Assembly: GCF_008831285.2 (NCBI RefSeq)
Contig: NC_045150.1
Span: forward strand, 9,250,001-9,314,000
Reading direction: 5' to 3'
Source of the DNA: Nymphaea colorata
Taxonomy: Eukaryota; Streptophyta; Magnoliopsida; Nymphaeales; Nymphaeaceae
DNA length: 64,000 bases
The position numbers and the translations under genes are program-made. Shown here one piece after another: positions 1-9,499 of the stretch; positions within the stretch are counted from its first letter, which is position 1; each line of letters opens with the position of its first letter. The notes beneath the pieces were generated by a model. It was not told the DNA's origin and made no database searches. It worked only from the letters and a program-made list of their open reading frames with translations.

Positions 1-2003
1 ATATATATATATATATATATAATCCAACCGTTAGTCTAATCATAGCTGCTCGATGTAATGAATTAGGTGTAGATGATTGAACATACTATTCGATGGCATC
101 TAATGATATAATGTGAGAGGAGAGGCAGAAAGGTTTCTTTGTCCAGGTTTGGATGAGAAATCCTCATGTCTCTCATAGCACACGACCCGATGTATTACAT
201 TAGGCAATCATAAATGGATAAAACTTTGGATGGCTGGAGGATTTCAGATATATATATATATATATAGAAATCAATTAAAAAAAAAGGTTTCATATAGATT
301 TTTAGATGCTAATGCATACAGTCGGATGGTTGTTCTTTTTTTTTCTTTTATATTAATAAAATTCATCACAAAAAGTTGCATTTCGTCGCTAAAAACGTTG
401 ATTAGCAATCACAAAAGCACTTTTTCCTATGGTTTTTAAGAGATAATTTTTTTTTTTTTTAAAAAAAAGGGAACAATCTGACCTGAAATTTCAATTCTCC
501 AATCAAGTATTATGGGGATCTCCTCTACTACCAACTACCACCACATGCAATGCATTGAGCAAAACACAGCTTACACACACACACATGCAATGCAGTCACC
601 ATGTTGGAACGTCATCATGAGGATGCAGTCCACTTCCAAGAACTGGGTCCATGTGGGTCTGGTCTGAGAAAAAATAAATGCCAAAGTGTGGTCAAAGGGG
701 GTCAAGCCCAGTAGGCCTGCCCCGCACCCACCCACCCAGCGAGGAGGAGTCAGGTTTGGATAAGCACGCCACATACCGATGGTCCCAAGTTCCCAGAACC
801 AGTATGTCCCAAGCAGTGTACGGATCGTTTAAAATTTTTTTTGGTGCAGCTGAAGCTACCAGATGTTGTAGAATTAAGTTACGGATGGCCGCTGTGCAGC
901 TCAAATTCTCCATCTTACGAAATTGAAAAATAATTTAAAAGTATTTTAAATTCATTTTAGAAAAAAAAAATAAAAACATAAAAACTTTAGAGTGTTGAAC
1001 ATCATGATCAATCGAGAAATATATCGTTTTGGATAAACTCACCAGAAAATTTGAAAGTATAACAAATTTTATTTTATTTTTCACACGCAATATTAGAAGA
1101 AGAAACTAGAACGTCAGTTTTTAATGTATCTGTTCATGGAGCTTTAGTTCGGACGTGGGGCCACGAATCTATCGGATCCAAACCGGGAAGCATTTCATAT
1201 TTATTAACCGTGGCATTTTCAAAACATCCGTGAAAAGAAATCTGGTGGCATTGTGTATTTTATTACTTGTTAAAATTAATTTTGTCTGGTCCGGAAGATG
1301 TGGCGTCCCAATGATGACAAGGACCTACATTGATTTTATTCCTACATATGTTTTTTGTCTTTTATATATATATATATATATATAAAGAAAACTGGTAGCT
1401 ACAAGACCTTATGCTATACTTGATGGGAATTGTTAGACCCATTGATTTTAAGAGTATCAAGTGCTAGAAATTATGACAAAAAAAAATGGAAATGTATTTG
1501 TATTTTGAAAAGACCGAAACATGCCTCAAAGGAGGCACAGATGTTGATTAAGAGAACTCATATGTTTTCTCCTTTTAAAGGTACTTCAGTCTCCCAAATA
1601 TACATCTAGATTATTATTATTATTATTTTTTACTTAATTTTCAATATATGATTTTGTTAAAATCAACATCCTAAAAAACTCCCCTCAAGTTTAGCATATG
1701 ACATATATATATATATTTAATTTTTACTTATTACTTATTAGTGTCCCCCTCTTACGTAATGAATTCATGTCCATAATACTTTACTTAAAGCCGAGACTAA
1801 TTGTCTACCAGTCCACGGTCAAAGCTATTGGAGGGTTGTTGTTTTAGAAAATGACAAGTCATAGAATTTAGCTGTGAAAAGCTGCAATTGTTTTTATAAA
1901 GTTGAAGATGATATAAAATAAATATTTATTTTTTTGTCTTTTTCATTGAAAAAATATGCACAATTGTTGAGCTATCTAACAAGCAGCCCATGTCAAATAA
2001 ACC
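1..2003. other. AT-rich intergenic DNA, no gene seen
   Basis: No reading frame here resembles a known protein. The stretch holds (AT)n runs at 1-20, 248-266 and 1363-1384, poly-A/T tracts, and a short GC-richer patch around 600-800 with a (CA)n run. Open frames of 60-80 codons overlap on both strands, which argues that they are chance. Confidence 0.6.
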
Positions 2004-2489
2004 TAGGGGCGGAGCCAGGATTTTTTTCAGGAGCGGGCCAAACAATCCAACCTCAAATCTGAGTATGGCCAAATTAAACTCAAATCTAAAAAATACAATG
2101 AACAACTAAAACTTTTTAATTTTTTCAATGTATTTTTTTTTTTCAAATAGTTGGGGTGGTTTAAAAACCCACGAATGAAAATATTCATTGAGAAGATTAC
2201 ACTGTTCATCTATTAAGTTGAAGAAGGTGAAGAATCGAATACATGAAATATGTCTATAGCTTCCAACTAAATATGGTGTCTGAATTTAGTTTTCCAAAAT
2301 GAGACGTAAGTATATAAATGTCGGATATAAATTCAGCCTTAAAAAATTAGAGTTAAATCCAAGAGACCCCCCCAAAAAAAACTTTTTTTTATATATTAAT
2401 GTTTCATAACAATTTTTCTCACTTATCCTTATAAATTTAAATTTTTTTGCATAGTGCACCACAGCTAGAATTTTCTGGATCCGCCTCTA
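2004..2489. mobile_element. Non-autonomous hAT-like element (GGCGGAGCC-end family)
   Basis: The left end reads TAGGGGCGGAGCCAGGATTT and the right end, read on the other strand, begins TAGAGGCGGATCCAGAAAA, so the element has imperfect terminal inverted repeats of about 16 bp. Its left interior (about 2045-2100) closely matches the interior of the shorter element at 37653-37778 (shared words such as AATCTGAGTA and AACTCAAATC/AACTCGAATC), so the two are relatives. No open frame is long enough for a transposase. The flanking 8 bases do not match, so the target duplication has decayed or the ends are slightly misplaced. Assignment to hAT rests on the relative at 37653. Confidence 0.55.
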
Positions 2490-3005
2490 TAGATATCTGA
2501 TTTAACTAAATTGGGTAAAAGCTGAGCCTCACTTGAATTCGAACATTTCACGTTCCCATTTACTTCATCGAAAGGAAAGCAACCAACGAAAATCGTGTTG
2601 CTCATAGACTCGATGAAGTGATGCAATAGAGGCACTTTACTCTGGATACCAACTTGCTTAAAAAAATGATTTTAAAAGAAGATATCTAGATGTTATTGGC
2701 CAAGGATTGTTAATGTCAAAAGAGTTTATTATATATATATATATATAAAAGAATGATAACTTTGGCTAATCAAAATTACTCAACCATCTAATCAAGATCA
2801 CTTATTTAAAGTAAATGAACTTTTGAGAAAAAACAATGAATAAAAGGTGTGAAGTAATATTAGAGATCGATAATGTCCTTACCTTACCTTTTTCTGTTTG
2901 TATTTTTGTTAACCGTTTATTTTGATAGATCAAATGACTCACATTATATAAGTGGGTGATTCTTATAAGCCAAAATCACCACACACACATATATATATAA
3001 ATATA

Positions 3006-3040
<35 letters not shown>

Positions 3041-3453
3041 AATGTTTCCAGTGTAAGTACAATTGCTTTTACCAGTTTAGGAGTCAAGCCTGCAACAAAC
3101 AAAGAGTCGTTATTATTATGGCACGCGTTTGACAGCCAACATCAACTAAAAAGAATGGTGCTGTTGTTCCTGGAGGACTTTTTGCTATAGTGTTCGTATC
3201 TGGTACCTATTTCAATATCCCAAGCACAAATGGTGCGGAACACAAAGAACCGTCTATCATGAGAAACGGACGGCCAAGATTGATCTCAGAGTGCCTCCTC
3301 CTAGCTCCAGACACATGAAGTTCTTTTTCTCAATAGCGGCGATAGGAGTTTAGGGTTCAAGTACTATTGTTTACAAGCTCATCAGAATTTAAAACCTTGG
3401 TCGCACATGGGTAGTTCTAGAATCCACCTTCTTACTATCTTACATCACCACTC
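2490..3453. other. Intergenic DNA with compound microsatellite
   Basis: No gene recognised. A compound microsatellite (CA)n-(AT)n-(AAT)n lies at about 2979-3041, and a short (AT)n run at 2731-2748. Confidence 0.55.
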
Positions 3454-3690
3454 TAGTGGCGGAGCAAGAATTTTTTGGCCGGAATACCTTTAGTTTCGTA
3501 AAGGTGCCTCATGCATTGACCCATGATCATAATGTTAGGTGGAATCGAACTTATGACGGAACTTTTATCAACCGGTTAGCCAGCCGAACCAGCTGCTATG
3601 TATCATCATCAGAAAACATTTTTTGTGTGATTAAACTTATATCAAGATATAAGGGTTTTGCACTATATTTTTTAGTATTTTGAAAATATT
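3454..3690 (-). mobile_element. SINE-like or hAT-like repeat fragment with tRNA-type B box
   Basis: The plus-strand left edge begins TAGTGGCGGAGCAAGAATTT, the same terminal word as the hAT-like elements in this window. Inside it, on the minus strand, AGTTCGATTCC resembles a pol III B box, preceded by GCAGCTGGTTCGGCTGG, which recalls a tRNA A-box region. No matching right end was found within a few hundred bases. It could be a tRNA-derived SINE next to a MITE end, or a MITE whose interior resembles tRNA by chance. The right boundary is approximate. Confidence 0.3.
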
Positions 3691-4082
3691 TTTTACTCAT
3701 AAACTTTTTATTTAACAATACTTCTATCCGGGGCAGAGCAGACGATCAGATTCAACACCTCTGATTTTTCACTACACTGATTAGTTGGAAGAGTTGGTGC
3801 ACGTGAACCGGTGGAAGTTTTCAAAGGGGGCAGTCATGATTCAGGCCTCCCATGTACATCGCCCTTTTAGCAAAAGCTGAGCCATGTTGAGCCAGAAGAG
3901 AGAAGCACAGAGTCTTCACATCTTCCTTCCCTTTTTACCTCTTCCAATAAAGAAAAGAAAAGCCACTTCTCCTGCGACTAAACCCCAACTCAGCTCAGAA
4001 AGCAATCAGTCCTCTTAGCCACAGCCCTCTCCACAAAAGAGAGGAATGACCCACATGGGGATGCATAATGAGAAAGCCGTGC

Positions 4083-4330
4083 TCGAGTTCGGCCAGCTCA
4101 GGCTTGGCTAGAGTAACATATTTCTCGGGTCAAGCGGCCAGGTCGAGTTGAGCTTTCTAAGACAGAGTTCAAACTCAACTTGTTTAAGCTCGTGCCACTT
4201 GATTCATATATTTTTTTCTTTACATAAAAGTATTAAACCTTATAAAAAATTGACGATATATTCAAATTGAACTCAACTGTTTTATTGTTCGAGTTAGAGG
4301 GAGTTCGAATCGAGTCCGAGTCCAACTAGG
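4083..4330. repeat. Degenerate CTCGAG/GAGCTC-rich dispersed repeat
   Basis: The stretch is dense in short permutations of GCTCGAG, GAGTTCGA, CTCAACT and GAGTCCGAGT with little longer order. A similar block lies at 52815-53180. Such text is common in plant intergenic DNA and usually marks old repeats. No open frame of interest. Confidence 0.4.
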
Positions 4331-4339
4331 ATGAACTCA

Positions 4340-6060
4340 CTATACATCCATAACCTCACTGAGAGTATGTGGGCATGGCACGCACCCACTAGAGTGGGAA
4401 GGAAGGAAAAGGGGGAGTGGGGAGACAGCAGGCATTTAATTCTGGGGGTGGGGACAGAAGCAGCAGCCTGCGGCAGGCCACCACTTGGTCGCCATGCAAG
4501 TTGCGGGACTAGTTAGTTGAGTTCCCCGAAAAGCACCGAGGGCGTTTCCGTCATTTCGCAACAACAGCCTCGAGCGAAAGGGGGGGGCCGGCAAGCCACC
4601 CTGCGCTTTTCGAATTTTAAAACGGGAAAAAAACCGACGCCCCGTTTTTCCCGACGGTGGTTTAAGGACGGGAAAAGCCGTTCTGGATGTAACGGTCCAA
4701 TGGCGAGGCCGCAGATGGAGATGGCCAGACGCGATCAGGCGGTAACGGGGGGTGTTTTCGTCATTTGACAGGGTCGAGGCCCTCATTCTCACGTGATTCG
4801 TGATTGATTCAGGTGTAACACTGTTCATGGGCCCCCACTCGCGCCTGATACTCATACCGCAGAGCGAGGGCGAACTCGTCATTTGGGAAGGGCCCTCCTC
4901 TGAATGTGGATCGGGTTTTTCCGGTTTGGAATCGAGATCCAGATCTAAAACGTAATTAAGCCCAATGGTGATCCCCACATCCTATACCTCATATGTGAAA
5001 GTCAGACCTAGACAGGACGTGAAGTGGGCTCGCCGGAGATCCCTAAGTTTCAGGCAATGGGAGAGCTGCGATCCAAAGGCTAAGGAGGAGTGCCACTCAA
5101 TTTTCGAAAAACTAATGATTATTTGCTTAAACACATAATCAATCTTAATTAAATAACAAAAAAAAAAACGAAAAACGAGAGTTCCGTACACTCGGCCGCT
5201 TCCAAGCAGAAGGAGGTCGCCGATTCGAGACTCGAGGTGTGTCGTTTGGTATAATCCCGGCTCGAGAAAATTTAAAACGAGATAATGATATGGGCAGGGA
5301 CGTCATTTGGAGAAGGGACAACAAGTAGGGGTGGAGCCCACCGAGCCTAGAGCCCACCGAACCCCGACCACTGGGCTCGGCGCGTTTTCCGGTGACGTCC
5401 GCGACCCCTTCGCAATCCCCAAGTCAAACCAAAACCGAGAGGAAACGCAGCGCTGGACCCGGGACCTCTTCGCTTTCCCTTCTTAACCTTTCGGAATAAA
5501 TAAAATTCCAAAAAGCACCTCGCCAACGGAGCGGTCCGGATTGGATCTCTCCGGCCCGACCCGCCCCCCAGCGCGTACGCACGGGACTGAGATGGACGGA
5601 TGATGGGCGTCCGGAGACCGTACGAATCTACGGTTAGGGGGATTCCAGTGCGTCGGATTTGCCACGTGGCGAACGGAATCGAGGCTTTCCAACGAACCCC
5701 GCGTGGAGGAGAGGCGGATCTCTCGCAATAATAACGACAATTAATTCCGTTGGAGGAAAAACCGGAATCTCTGGGATTCGGGCAGGCGAATCGGAAGGAG
5801 GCGGAACGACGACTCCGTCGGCCGGTTTAATTTTCTCCCACGCTTTTCTCCATTTTTCTCGCGGGCGTCTTAATCTCCAACTTATTCTCAGCGCGCGAAC
5901 GAGATTTTTCCCATGGGAAGAGAAAAACGAGTTTGACGCCAAAATTGTAGCCGCGTAAGAAAATTTCCATAGAAATTCATTCCTCTCAAGGAAACAAAAT
6001 CCACCCCCCAATCTTTTTAGGGGAAACAACTTCAGATTTATTTTCAAAAGAAAATATTTC
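4340..6060. other. GC-rich intergenic block, no recognised gene
   Basis: Base composition shifts clearly to GC and CpG between AT-rich flanks. The word CGTCATTT recurs at about 4551, 4760, 4876 and 5290, and a perfect G-box palindrome GCCACGTGGC sits at 5661-5670. Open frames up to 180 codons exist on both strands (for example 4436-4978 minus) but show no domain, have low-complexity composition and overlap each other, as expected where GC content lowers stop frequency. The block lies 3' of the CRF gene. It could be an orphan promoter, a non-coding transcript or old foreign or duplicated DNA. Confidence 0.4.
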
Positions 6061-6293
6061 ACAGCATGCCATCTTTTCTCATCCTACATTTGCTTAGAAA
6101 ACTAGAACATTAAATATCTTCTGGAAAAAGAGTTGAGAATTCCAAAATCCAGTTGGGGAAATAAATGCCTTCCAAATCAATCTTAAACAACCTTCCAAAC
6201 ACTTTTCACACTACAATGCATGCCACCCAACCCAAGTTCTTTTAATGGTTTTTGCTTACTTTCAATTTCTAACACAAAGATGGCACTTTCCTT

Positions 6294-6299
6294 TTTATT
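6294..6299 (-). terminator. Candidate polyadenylation signal of the CRF gene
   Basis: AATAAA on the minus strand about 380 bases beyond the CRF stop codon. The position suits a plant 3' UTR, but plant poly(A) signals are loose and other A-rich words lie nearer. Confidence 0.25.
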
Positions 6300-6677
6300 A
6301 ATTAAACAATATAATAGGATTGCAAGTTCGGGAGCTGCTGCTGCTGCTGAATTATAAATTTAAAATACCAAAATAACTACAAAAAAGGAGGCGAAATGCA
6401 AACAAGAATCTTCATCCTTTCACTCAAGCAAAAGCCAAATAGCCAAACATCAACGACATTTTCACTCTAGAGATTAGATACATATTTTCGCAGGAGAAAG
6501 AAAAGAGAAAAGTGGGGAAAATTTTATGTTTGACGGGCCAAACAAAAAGGGGGGAAAATAAATAAACAAATAAAAGAAGAAAGGGGGGGAGTACTGGGAA
6601 AGAGGGAGACGACTCGTTGCGAATCGGTCGAGTCAAAACAAAACTGCCGGTACAGAGAGAAGAGACCCGGGACGCAG

Positions 6678-7778
6678 TTAGACGGACGCCTGGGGAGGAG
6701 GGGTGGCGAGGAAGGCGTCGGAAGAAAAGAAATCGCCGATCTCGAACGAGCACTTGTCCACAAGGCAGTCGGCCCATGGCGAGGGAATCGGCGACCACGA
6801 CCCCACATCGGCGAGGAGGGCATCGCTGAACTCCTCCGGGTCGAACTCGCCGAAGAGACCGGCCTCGTCGCCGCCCAAGTCCAGGAAGCCTCCCGGCGAG
6901 AATGGCAAGTCGAACGGGAAGGTATCGCCTGCATCCGGCCATTCCGCCTGGCCGCCAGCAATGCCGTCGACCTCCTCTCCCTTCGAGGGTTTCTGCTCGT
7001 CGGAAGAGTTGCAACACCGGAGCACGGACGTAGGGGAAGAGAGGTCCAAGAGCTCCTCTCCCGAGTCGTAACCCGATACGCTGGTGGGATTCGTCTCAAT
7101 ATCGGTTTTCGCAGGCGTTGACTCGGGCGTCGTAGTGGCGGTGACGGTGGTGGCCATGGTGGTGGTTGTCGTTTTGATGGTGGGGGTGAAGTTGGTCATA
7201 GCGTCGGGGCCCCGGAGCTGTATCGCGGCGTTGTCGTAGACCTTGGCGGCCTCCTCGGCGGTGTCATAGGTGCCGAGCCAGAGGCGGACGCGACGAGACG
7301 GGTCCCGGATCTCGGCCGCCCATTTCCCCCACGGTCGCTGCCGGACGCCTCGGAACTTCCGGCCGCTCGAGGAGTTGCCGGAAGCGGAACCCTTTGGCCG
7401 TCGCCTCGCCTTCGAGTCGGATAGCTTGCCATTTTTCTTCTTGCCACCAAAAGGGACCGCGACGCCAGATGTGGAGAGAGCCGCTGTGGTAGATAGGCTG
7501 GAGGACGAGCACGAGGTCTGCAGGTCGATCTCGTGGACGTAGCGCTTCACTCGGTGTTGCCAAAAAGAGAAGAACTCTTCCTCGTCGCTGGATGAGTCCG
7601 TGGCGTCCGCGTCGGTAACGATGAGGCGCACGAGCTTCGGAGCAACGGTGTCGGCCGAACTCCGACGGTCTCCGGTGGTGGTTCTCGACTTCCCGGCCGC
7701 CGCCCTCGCTACTACTTTATGGGACCTCGACCGGTGCTCCGTGTACTTAACAGGGGGGAAAATCGAGCAGTCCATCAT
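6678..7778 (-). CDS. CRF: Cytokinin response factor (AP2/ERF group VI transcription factor)
   Basis: Encodes a 366-residue nuclear transcription factor of the ERF family. Visible in order: an N-terminal PVKYTEHR segment (about residues 9-16) and [17 protein letters not shown] (about 52-68), which together form the CRF domain; a basic stretch KARRRPKG (about 123-130), a likely nuclear signal; one AP2 domain from [20 protein letters not shown] to about MTNF (141-197), with the Ala and Asp typical of ERF proteins; a Thr-rich low-complexity run (about 202-217); the CRF-typical SSPTSVL motif (about 247-253), a putative MAP-kinase site; and an acidic C terminus likely to activate transcription. CRFs bind GCC-box-like DNA and act downstream of cytokinin two-component signalling. 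The coding region has no intron. The ATG at 7776-7778 is chosen because MMDCSIF...VKYTEH matches the usual CRF start; the frame stays open upstream to 7943, but that part is the predicted leader intron. Closest to CRF4/Pti6-type proteins by eye. Confidence 0.93.
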   Translation of the reverse strand: MMDCSIFPPVKYTEHRSRSHKVVARAAAGKSRTTTGDRRSSADTVAPKLVRLIVTDADATDSSSDEEEFFSFWQHRVKRYVHEIDLQTSCSSSSLSTTAALSTSGVAVPFGGKKKNGKLSDSKARRRPKGSASGNSSSGRKFRGVRQRPWGKWAAEIRDPSRRVRLWLGTYDTAEEAAKVYDNAAIQLRGPDAMTNFTPTIKTTTTTMATTVTATTTPESTPAKTDIETNPTSVSGYDSGEELLDLSSPTSVLRCCNSSDEQKPSKGEEVDGIAGGQAEWPDAGDTFPFDLPFSPGGFLDLGGDEAGLFGEFDPEEFSDALLADVGSWSPIPSPWADCLVDKCSFEIGDFFSSDAFLATPPPQASV

Positions 7779-7794
7779 CTTTGTCGATAGTGGT

Positions 7795-7824
7795 TCAGAT
7801 TGATGAGGCTTCCCGCACTGGCAT
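7795..7824 (-). promoter_or_regulatory. Upstream ORF in the CRF leader
   Basis: After the predicted leader intron is removed, the spliced leader contains an ATG at 7822-7824 that opens a 9-codon frame (MPVREASSI) ending in TGA, 16 bases before the main ATG and in a different frame. The first leader exon contains no ATG, so this would be the first start codon met by scanning ribosomes. It may reduce translation of the CRF. Whether the peptide is conserved is unknown. Confidence 0.4.
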
Positions 7825-7850
7825 TGCTTGAAAGGAATCCTACTTCCTTC

Positions 7851-8766
7851 CTGAACTCCACCAGCAAGAGAGGGGAAAAAATGAACAAACAAGTTAATAT
7901 GGAAACAGGAAACCCCAGAAGTGAACTTCATAAAAGAAAGCATCTCCCACTCTCCGGCCTCTGAGAGTGGGTTTTTGGGGGAGAAACAAAAGGCGGGAGG
8001 TTTGTGCTAATTCCTGAAGGGGAGGATAAGGAGAAGTTCCCGACTGGATGGGACGCCTTGGGGTTTACAAGGGGATAAAGAATGACAGGGACGTTACCAT
8101 TCCTTGTGAGGGACCAAACACAAGAAAGAAACAAAAAAAATTAAGAGCACCTAAGGAAAAGAAGGGAGAATGGACCGAGAAGCTCATAACTCCAGCCAGT
8201 TTCTTTCGAACGACCACCGGCGAGTTTTTCGCCGGTAAAAGTGCGTTCAGTCACGTCTAGTATTCAATCTGATGAACACTCGGTATACCTTGGGAGCCCA
8301 TCCCTTAAGAGAGTGTCTGTACTCGTATATACCGGCAGCATCTCCTTTTACGAGAGATATTGTCCGCCACTGCAGGAAGGGATGGCCATCCCAAATGGCA
8401 AGAAGAGGACGCTACACAGGGAGCGTGCAAAGAAAGGAAGCAGAGAGAGAAAGGGAGAGGGGAGCAAAGCAACCGTCGGAATAGTTGGCACGGACAAGGA
8501 CTATAGCGACGCCAGTAAGAGAGTCCAGTACTACTTCGAGATTCGTACTGGAAGCGTGCAGAAGAAGAAGCAGTGAGAGAGAGAGAGAGAGAGACAGTTA
8601 CTACTTTGGGAGCAACAGACGAAAGAACAGCGGGAACTTTTCGAGGACAGAGCAGCATATTTCTGGCAAGTTTTCCGGCGACCATGAAGGAGAGACAGAC
8701 AGAGAGAGAGCTTGAGAGCGTAGCAGACATTCTCGGTGGAGGAAGGAGGCCCGTTCTTAATCTTAC
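7851..8766 (-). other. Predicted 5'-leader intron of the CRF gene
   Basis: A strong donor, GCAG/GTAAGA, lies at 8767/8766 and a pyrimidine-rich acceptor, GTTCAG/GAAGG, at 7851/7850, both on the minus strand and correctly ordered between the TATA box and the CRF ATG. The intron of about 916 bases contains a (GA)n run near 8572-8595 and a perfect 8-bp stem ACCGGCGA/TCGCCGGT with a 5-base loop near 8217-8237. This is inferred from splice signals only. Confidence 0.55.
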
Positions 8767-8982
8767 CTGCTCTTCCGAAGGACCGTCGCAACAGTTGCCA
8801 AACACAGAGCTTCAAAAGTGAAAGAAGGCGACTCTCCCAAAAGCCGGAGCACCTCGGCGAGAGAAAGAAGGAAAGTCCTTTCCGTGGGAAGAAAAAATCC
8901 CGGCGCACTTTTCCGGCCGAGCGCAATGAAAAGCGGAATTTTCTCTGTCCAGAGGGTTCAGTTGCGAAAGGACGGAGGGAGA
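8767..8982 (-). other. Predicted non-coding first exon of the CRF gene
   Basis: Pyrimidine-rich minus-strand leader between the TATA box (about 30 bases upstream of the chosen right edge) and the donor at 8767/8766. It contains no ATG. The transcription start is an estimate from the TATA position. Confidence 0.45.
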
Positions 8983-9007
8983 GCGAGAGAAGGGACGATA
9001 GAGCGCC

Positions 9008-9015
9008 CTTTTATA
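9008..9015 (-). promoter_or_regulatory. TATA box of the CRF gene
   Basis: TATAAAAG on the minus strand within CTATAAAAGGGCG, a near-ideal plant TATA box, placed about 1.2 kb from the CRF ATG but only about 240 bases from the predicted leader-intron donor. Confidence 0.65.
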
Positions 9016-9360
9016 GAACTGCCCGATGAAGCCCGTACTCTCCTCCTCACGGATTTGCCCCTACGCTTAACCTCTAACGACACCTATTCCCAACGCGGGG
9101 CCAGACCCAACATTAGGGCTATATTTGTCACTTCAGATGCAAATTCTGCTCGCCCCGCCACTTTCCTAAAATCACTCCGACGTCCTCAGCAGTCAGCACC
9201 GCCGGGTTGAAGCGGGCCTTCAGGGACGCAGTGGCCATTCCCGACCAAAGGTAGGGGCAGAATCGGCAATTCAGGTAAATGACCTTTTTGTCCCCGGACC
9301 GGGGGGGAAGGGGGTGCGTCAAACGATCCGCCGCTTAAGGGAAGACCTGTCACCTCTTAG

Positions 9361-9494
9361 CCACGTGTCTGGTTGCGTAGACATCCTCGCCGGAAACCGG
9401 CCAATCGACGGCCGTCCGGCGAGCTGAGCCAGGCGGCCGGAAGGGTGGCTCTGCCTCGTGCGTCGTGCCAGCCAGGCACGGCCCCGCTCACGTG
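9361..9494 (-). promoter_or_regulatory. ACGT-core elements upstream of the CRF TATA box
   Basis: An ABRE-like ACACGTGG (minus strand, 9361-9368) and a CACGTG G-box at 9489-9494 lie 350-490 bases upstream of the TATA box in a GC-rich proximal promoter. Between them, CTCGCCGGA and TCCGGCGAG form a perfect 9-bp inverted repeat around 9386-9424. bZIP or bHLH factors bind such cores; regulation of this gene by them is inference. Confidence 0.35.
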
Positions 9495-9499
9495 CGGGA

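Noticed and set aside
2630..2665. Primer-binding-site-like word (TTGGTATCCAGAG on the minus strand) hinting at a copia LTR element
   Set aside because: No LTR pair, no polypurine tract and no gag-pol fragments nearby; the match to tRNA-Met is imperfect.
3001..3041. CRISPR-like or satellite array
   Set aside because: Only simple di- and trinucleotide repeats are present here and elsewhere; no spaced direct repeats of CRISPR type occur in the window.
4436..4978. 180-codon open frame on the minus strand in the GC-rich block
   Set aside because: Long because GC-rich DNA has few stops; no recognisable domain, and overlapping frames of similar quality lie on the other strand.
6524..7099. 191- and 197-codon frames antisense or out of frame over the CRF gene
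   Set aside because: Shadows of the GC-rich CRF coding region in other frames; Arg/Ser/Pro-rich with no domain.
7779..7943. N-terminal extension of the CRF reading frame
   Set aside because: Crosses a good 3' splice site, does not resemble CRF proteins, and the family-typical start MMDCSIF..VKYTEH lies at 7778. Kept only as a possible intron-retention product.
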